A stretch of 64,000 bases of DNA, taken from assembly GCF_000739615.1 (NCBI RefSeq), contig NZ_BATP01000007.1:310001-374000 (forward strand), written 5' to 3'. The translations under genes and the position numbers were made by a program. This DNA comes from Haloferula sp. BvORR071 (lineage in GTDB: Bacteria; Verrucomicrobiota; Verrucomicrobiia; Verrucomicrobiales; Akkermansiaceae). Positions 60,601 to 64,000 of the stretch are shown here, piece by piece. The notes under the pieces are model-generated. The model searched no databases and had not been told where the DNA came from. It was given only the letters and a program-made list of their open reading frames with translations. Within the stretch, counting starts at the first letter, position 1. Every line of letters starts with the position of its first letter.

Positions 60601-62686
60601 CCTGGTCCGTCGGCATCCCGCCCTCCGGGCGTAGCCGGGGATCCTCGATCGGCGGCGTCATGTAGCCATTGGCACTGCTGCCATCAAACAAAGAGCTGTT
60701 GTCTTGGAAAGCGAATCCACGCTGCGGACTCAAGGTCGAGAGATCGCCCATCAGATCACCTCGAGCCGCGCCAGGCAGCGCAGGTTCGCCCATCGGCGTC
60801 GCCAGCCCGGGCTTCATTCCCTTCTCCCCCGACTTGCCCCCATCGGCGGCGGCGCCGAAATCATCGCTGAACGAAAGACTGCCCGCAGCCGCCTGCGACT
60901 TCTTCGTCGCGGCCGCGGCCTCGGCCACCTCCTTGGCGGGTACCACTCCGCGGCCACGATCCGGAAGCCTGCCCTGGGTGCCGTCAGCCGTATCCGGATC
61001 GCTCCAAGCCAAATCCTCGTCCTTATATCGCGCATCCGTGTCGACCTTTGCCTCGGGCTGAGGCTGCGCAGTCTCGCGGAAGAAGTAATCCTTCTTGCCC
61101 TCCGCGGCCGGCGACTTCGCCAAGCTCGCGGCATCCAATGGCTTGTCCTCCGCCGTGGACAACTTGACATCGCCCTTCGCGCCCGGTTCCGCAGGATTGG
61201 AGCCCCAAGACTTCCACGCACCGGTGATGGCCGGTCTGTTAGGATTCTCGAGGATCGCGTCGATGTTGTTGCGGGTGACCACGCCATCTCCGCTGCGCAG
61301 GCCTCCCGTCACAATATCGTCCACCGCCGCCAACTTGTTCGCCGCATCCGCAGCCGGCTGGCCAGCCATCGCCGGTCCACCAGGAGGCGCCGGCACCGCT
61401 CCCGGCACCGGATTGTTCAGCTCGGCATCCGCAGCGTCGATCTTGTAGCGGACGATTTCCTTGGGCTGCCCGCCGGGGCCTGCCGGGCCACCGCCAGCAG
61501 CACCGGAAATAAAGTCGCCATTGTTCGGACTCTGTGCCGCTTCGCCACGAGCGCCCTTCCGTTCGATCGCCGCAATGCTGCTCTTCGCATCCTTGGCCGC
61601 ATCCGCCGGAGCCCCGATGCTCGCATCAGCTCCGCCGCCACCAAAGCCACCCGCCGTGCGGGCCCCTAAACCACCAGCAGCCCCGCCGCTAGCAACCGAG
61701 CTTCCCAGTGAAGGCAGCTCCGCTTCCGCCTTGGCTGTGGCCGTGCTGACAGCCGGTGCCGTCATTACCGCGGGCGGCGGAGTCGCAGGTGCCGCCGGAG
61801 CATTCTCCGCCAAGCCCAATCGCTCGCCGACCACCGGCTGGTTCTGCGCCACAGCCGTCTCTTCATCCCGCAACTCGCCCAGTTGCTTCCTCAGCTTCTC
61901 CTGCTCCGGAGAAGCCGCGAGCGCCGCGGCCGGACGACTCGCAGGCTTGGCGGGCGATGCACCAGCGCCATGCTGGCCATTGCCCGCTCCTCCTGCCCGT
62001 CCACCAAGGCCATCGCTCAAACCATCCTCCGCCGCCAGCTCGGGCAGCGGCGCGGAATCCGGAATCGCATAACTGGACGTCGCGCCTTCCGCGGCCATGC
62101 GCCGTAGATTGCCATCAGCCAACGAGCGCCTGCGCGCCTGGCGCTCCGAAAAACCATCCGCTGAACCAACACCACCACCGCCACCCGAAGACGGCGTGAA
62201 GTCCACGCTATCCTCAGATGCCTGCTCGCTGTAGACCACCCGCTTCAGCTTCGCGGGCGACGCCGCCGACGGTGCCGGTGCCTTGCTCTCCATCCGGCTC
62301 ATGAAGACCGGGAACGTGACTATCGACAGGGCCAAACATGCCGCCGCCGCCAGCAGGATCCGCCGCGAGAAATAGCGGTTCACCTTCTCGCTCGAGTAAG
62401 CCGTATGGATCACCGGCACATCCGCGCCTAACAGATCCGTGATCTTCCCGCGCTTCTCCGGCGGCAATTGCCAGCTCGGATGCAGGCCCGGCTTGGCATC
62501 CGCCGCCAGCAGCTCGTGCAGATCGCGGGTGCGGCGCTCGAAGTCCCGGAGGCGGGGGTTCTCCGCGCAGAGCTTTTCCAGCTCCGCGGCCTCGAAGGGC
62601 GAGGCTTCCCCAAGCACCCAGGCCACGATCCGCGCCTGCAGCGCGTCATCGCCAGCAGGCGGCAGGGAATTGGAGTGATCGTTCAT
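57674..62686 (-). CDS. 1670-aa anti-sigma factor fused to TPR, STN-like and YfbK-type VWA domains
   Basis: A single-pass membrane protein. Residues 1-100 are cytoplasmic with an anti-sigma-like helical region (ARIVAWVLGEASPFEAAELE; LRDFERRTRDLHELLAA). A membrane segment lies at about 108-129. A low-complexity Ala/Gly/Pro region with Gln/Asp patches covers about 135-880. TPR helices lie at about 885-1050 (AYAHQKYEEAFGKFKEAAQ). A secretin-N/STN-like unit covers about 1125-1215. The YfbK/CaCA-type module starts at about 1240 (FSTFSLHVSDASF), with VWA MIDAS DNSGS at about residue 1332, and runs to the end. The ECF sigma gene is 58 bp upstream, supporting an anti-sigma role. The VWA part may sense or assemble partners outside; that is inference. 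Confidence 0.88.
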   Translation of the reverse strand: MNDHSNSLPPAGDDALQARIVAWVLGEASPFEAAELEKLCAENPRLRDFERRTRDLHELLAADAKPGLHPSWQLPPEKRGKITDLLGADVPVIHTAYSSEKVNRYFSRRILLAAAACLALSIVTFPVFMSRMESKAPAPSAASPAKLKRVVYSEQASEDSVDFTPSSGGGGGVGSADGFSERQARRRSLADGNLRRMAAEGATSSYAIPDSAPLPELAAEDGLSDGLGGRAGGAGNGQHGAGASPAKPASRPAAALAASPEQEKLRKQLGELRDEETAVAQNQPVVGERLGLAENAPAAPATPPPAVMTAPAVSTATAKAEAELPSLGSSVASGGAAGGLGARTAGGFGGGGADASIGAPADAAKDAKSSIAAIERKGARGEAAQSPNNGDFISGAAGGGPAGPGGQPKEIVRYKIDAADAELNNPVPGAVPAPPGGPAMAGQPAADAANKLAAVDDIVTGGLRSGDGVVTRNNIDAILENPNRPAITGAWKSWGSNPAEPGAKGDVKLSTAEDKPLDAASLAKSPAAEGKKDYFFRETAQPQPEAKVDTDARYKDEDLAWSDPDTADGTQGRLPDRGRGVVPAKEVAEAAAATKKSQAAAGSLSFSDDFGAAADGGKSGEKGMKPGLATPMGEPALPGAARGDLMGDLSTLSPQRGFAFQDNSSLFDGSSANGYMTPPIEDPRLRPEGGMPTDQDRDYSTAHFGLLDGRTIQMNGSVTLNEDAFLSRAGSLSDLQGLGQTQLGGELHYDSGLRLGAERGGLDAHKFSLDSLAALEADGKRRDATPNYYATPGYYSELGSGAPAGDRFAWSMGGAATGKPISGTTAWFDGDTPAGASANETMFGRLVQPEGAAAPATPGLPAEQAEQGDNGGYSSLASKEMIRRQSTVAEADRLLQEGREAYAHQKYEEAFGKFKEAAQSLPEAPATADRRRVITQHLGDAGTALADAYRRHGKYPEARQIADDVLAADADNVDATKVKEWLDDPIRTNPAVADAHTENVDKVRRGLYMGEGAYNLGKFDDANRHYEDVIRTDPYNKAARRGLERVAQARADYYRAAYDQTRAELLAQVDKSWELSVPPAAAPVDKELQESKAGVADGEETRAKAVQLAEGEQALARDAAAKAKEIVIPEFKVEQANLGDVLDTLRRKAVESDAAAPAAQKGLSLAIRKDKDGLDVEGLQVPPMDLKNASVSEVLEKITETTGLDLETKGQFLTLKAGPRTKGKQAEQIVDKMAEVPTATEPFSTFSLHVSDASFKLAKAALDRGEQPAAESIRPEEFYNAFDYGDPAPANGEPVVCVTEQCAHPAIPQRNLMRIAVRTAAAGRGSSTPLNLTLLLDNSGSMERQDRQAAMTKAVAQLAGLLKEGDTITVAGFARQPRLLADRLPGARAQELNGIIARTPSEGGTNLEEGIKLAEELAKRQFNPAAQNRIVLFTDGAANLGDARPEALKARVEQLRQQGIAFDAAGFGADGLNDRLLEQLTRNGNGRYYIVDRAEDAGTGFAKQLAGAFRPAAENVKVQVRFNPARVARYKLIGFEEHRLNKEDFRNDAVDAAEMAAEEAGVALYQIEPLPGGEGELGEVSVRFRDAASGQMVERTWTMPYEPQASAFDQAPPSIQLAGMAAFAAEKLRKAPLSDALDFKQLGKVFPGVKAKYPDSQHVSDLGAMIEKLK

Positions 62687-62696
62687 GTGATGAGTG

Positions 62697-62727
62697 ATTT
62701 GAAATCTGAGATTTGAAATTTGAAATT
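62697..62727. repeat. GAAATTTGAAAT word repeat between sigma and anti-sigma genes
   Basis: ATTTGAAATCTGAGATTTGA then AATTTGAAATT: repeated ATTTGAAAT/GAAATCT words in 31 bp, far richer in A and T than the genes on either side. It fills most of the 58-bp gap between the ECF sigma and anti-sigma genes. Confidence 0.65.
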
Positions 62728-62744
62728 GCTCCGCAGGAGCCGCG

Positions 62745-63317
62745 CTACTCGGGGGAGTCGATGCCGAGGCGTCTCAGCCCATCGCCGAGTGATTTGAGCA
62801 GATGGTGGAGTTTGTAGCCCACGTTCCCGATGGAGAGTCCGGTGCGCTGGCTGATCTGGTCGTATTTGAGATTCTGGTGGTACTTCAGCTGGATCAGCTC
62901 GCGGTCTTCGTCCTTGAGCTCGGCGAGGAGGAGGCGGACGGCCCCCGCGGCCTCGAGACGGGCCAGATGGCCGTCGGGGCCGCGGGCGTCGTCCGCCGCG
63001 TCAGGCGCTTCATCGGACGATTCCCGCTTGTGATCGCGGAGATGATTGAGGGCGAGATTGCGGATCGAGCGGTAGAGCCACGCCTTCGGATGGCTCACCT
63101 CTTCCCAGTGGGCATGGAGCCTCAGGAAGGCCTCTTGGACGAGGTCTTCTGCGACTTCCCGGCGACCGGTCAGGCCGTGGGCGAAGCGGAGCAAGGGCCC
63201 CTCCTCCGCCTCGAAGATCTCCCGCAGGCTTGGCTTGTCCTCTGCGGTCATCGTCGGGGCGGCAGGCACGGGCTCCGGCGGCGCTTCAAGCACGGCTGGA
63301 GCGGCGGCGAGGTCCAT
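62745..63317 (-). CDS. ECF RNA polymerase sigma factor
   Basis: A 190-aa sigma factor. Region 2 lies at about residues 28-100 (LLRFAHGLTGRREVAEDLVQ, EAFLRLHAHW, KAWLYRSIRNLALNHLRDHK). Region 4 lies at about 125-180 (LKDEDRELIQLKYHQNLKY, DQISQRTGLSIGNVGYKLH). The N-terminus has about 25 extra Ala/Pro-rich residues; ATG at 63251 (MTAEDKPSLREIF) would omit them and may be the true start. ECF factors direct polymerase to specific promoters when released from a membrane anti-sigma factor, which is almost certainly the product of the next gene. Confidence 0.93.
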   Translation of the reverse strand: MDLAAAPAVLEAPPEPVPAAPTMTAEDKPSLREIFEAEEGPLLRFAHGLTGRREVAEDLVQEAFLRLHAHWEEVSHPKAWLYRSIRNLALNHLRDHKRESSDEAPDAADDARGPDGHLARLEAAGAVRLLLAELKDEDRELIQLKYHQNLKYDQISQRTGLSIGNVGYKLHHLLKSLGDGLRRLGIDSPE

Positions 63318-63422
63318 GCGGGTGGGAACGTGGTCTCATGGCTTTCATGGAGAAGACCCGAAACTGATAGGTTTCTTGGAGAATTTCTCAGAAATTCTCC
63401 AAACCTCGGAACAAGAAGGCGA

Positions 63423-63457
63423 TAAATGACTAATTACCAATCACTAATTACCAACCC
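63423..63457. repeat. CTAATTACCAATCA word repeat upstream of the sigma gene
   Basis: TAAATGACTAATTACCAATC then ACTAATTACCAACCC: two direct copies of ACTAATTACCAA separated by a short spacer. It lies about 105 bp upstream of the ECF sigma gene and is strongly AT-rich for this genome. Confidence 0.65.
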
Positions 63458-63575
63458 AGAGTGTGAGTAAGAAAGGCAGGAAGCACTCAGCGCCCGATGA
63501 AAGCGCCACCCGCCCCCAAACCCGTCCCCGCCATTCCAGCCAAGCCCTCCTTCCGAAACACACTCCCGTTTAAAA

Positions 63576-63599
63576 ATTAGTGCTTAGTCATTAGTGCTT
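63576..63599. repeat. ATTAGTGCTTAGTC word repeat at the protease 3' end
   Basis: ATTAGTGCTTAGTC followed by ATTAGTGCTT: two copies of ATTAGTGCTT. It overlaps the last codons and the TAA stop of the protease gene, so the final residues (AKH) are encoded by repeat DNA. It shares the TTAGTCATTAG/ATGACTAAT word style with the block at 63423-63457. Confidence 0.65.
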
Positions 63600-64000
63600 C
63601 GCCTTCCTGTCTTCCACAATGAGGGATCGCAGCCACTCCGGCTCCGGCGCCACCGCCTCCCCCACATATCCCGGCAGCGGTCGCTCCGGCGATCCCGCCA
63701 TCCCCCACTTCGTCCCCAGCAGGCCCCGCGGACCCACCTCCACCCGCGCATTGATCCCCAGGCAGCGCCCGTCCGGCGTGAACAGCGGCCCGCCACTATC
63801 CCCCGAGTTCAGCGGCACATCGTGCCGGATGACCCGCCACCGCGCCCCCGTGCGGTCCTGCTTCAGCCCGGAAATCGATAGCACCCGCCCCGCCGCCGTC
63901 CCGCCATTCGGCGTCCCTGCGGAAAGCCCCGACCACCCCGTGATCGCCACCTCATCCCCCGGCGAGAGCTGGGTCACATCCGCCGGATAAAAGGGCAGCA
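63591..64000 (-). CDS. Trypsin-like serine protease, C-terminal part (runs off the window)
   Basis: The final 136 codons of a protease of the chymotrypsin/HtrA fold. The catalytic-serine motif is VPLNSGDSGGPLFTPDG, preceded by GDEVAITGWSGLSAG and followed by LGINARVEVGPRGL. The His and Asp of the triad must lie beyond the window. The frame is open through base 64000 (PFYPADVTQLSPGDE), so the internal GTG is not the start. HtrA-like or secreted trypsin-like roles cannot be separated without the N-terminus; no PDZ domain follows the protease core. The gene ends inside a short word repeat. Confidence 0.85.
   Translation of the reverse strand, partial: LPFYPADVTQLSPGDEVAITGWSGLSAGTPNGGTAAGRVLSISGLKQDRTGARWRVIRHDVPLNSGDSGGPLFTPDGRCLGINARVEVGPRGLLGTKWGMAGSPERPLPGYVGEAVAPEPEWLRSLIVEDRKAKH

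Overview
The window is high-GC bacterial chromosome. The gene content suggests a Verrucomicrobiota member, most like Verrucomicrobiaceae (Luteolibacter or Haloferula type). Pointers are large secreted beta-strand-repeat proteins with a DPDHDGFDNLTEF-type tail, sulfatases with a CTAGR active site, a MoxR/Bat cluster, and an ECF sigma factor beside a giant anti-sigma/VWA protein. This assignment is inference; there is no rRNA or other phylogenetic marker gene. I see no prophage, insertion sequence or CRISPR array.

Positions 1-18242 (all minus strand) hold 17 collinear genes with gaps of 12-113 bp or short overlaps. In transcription order they are: an 863-aa secreted modular protein, an outer-membrane-type beta-barrel protein, a small lipoprotein, a DUF4239 membrane protein, sulfatase 2, a secreted HAD hydrolase, two DUF1254-family proteins, a second outer-membrane-type protein, sulfatase 1, and then MoxR, DUF58, DUF4381, BatA, BatB, BatC and BatD (BatD runs off the window). 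This is the best candidate for an undescribed envelope or extracellular system.

Positions 18892-27494 hold tRNA-Ala(CGC), a LysM lipoprotein, lgt, argG with a terminator, a 1524-aa beta-strand-repeat surface protein and a small membrane protein. Positions 27491-34474 (minus) hold a phospholipase-D-family lipoprotein, then a probable glycan operon: HTH regulator, GH20 hexosaminidase, sialidase and an FAD oxidoreductase that has no ordinary start codon. Positions 34675-41853 hold four members of an unrecognised two-TM family (three in tandem, one detached), a 1009-aa CAP-domain exoprotein and rsmE. Positions 41928-48998 hold grpE-dnaJ, an RsbQ-like hydrolase coupled to a PAS histidine kinase, a GAF-PP2C phosphatase and a STAS protein (a partner-switching set), a lipoprotein and a Fur-family regulator. 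Positions 49001-64000 hold a long inverted repeat, argH, and an ECF sigma / anti-sigma-YfbK fusion / 2270-aa membrane protein module, ending in a truncated trypsin-like protease.

Several intergenic spaces carry short wordy AT-rich or low-complexity repeats, and the 7-mer CTGTTAG is unusually frequent. Where several starts are possible I give the chosen one and why.
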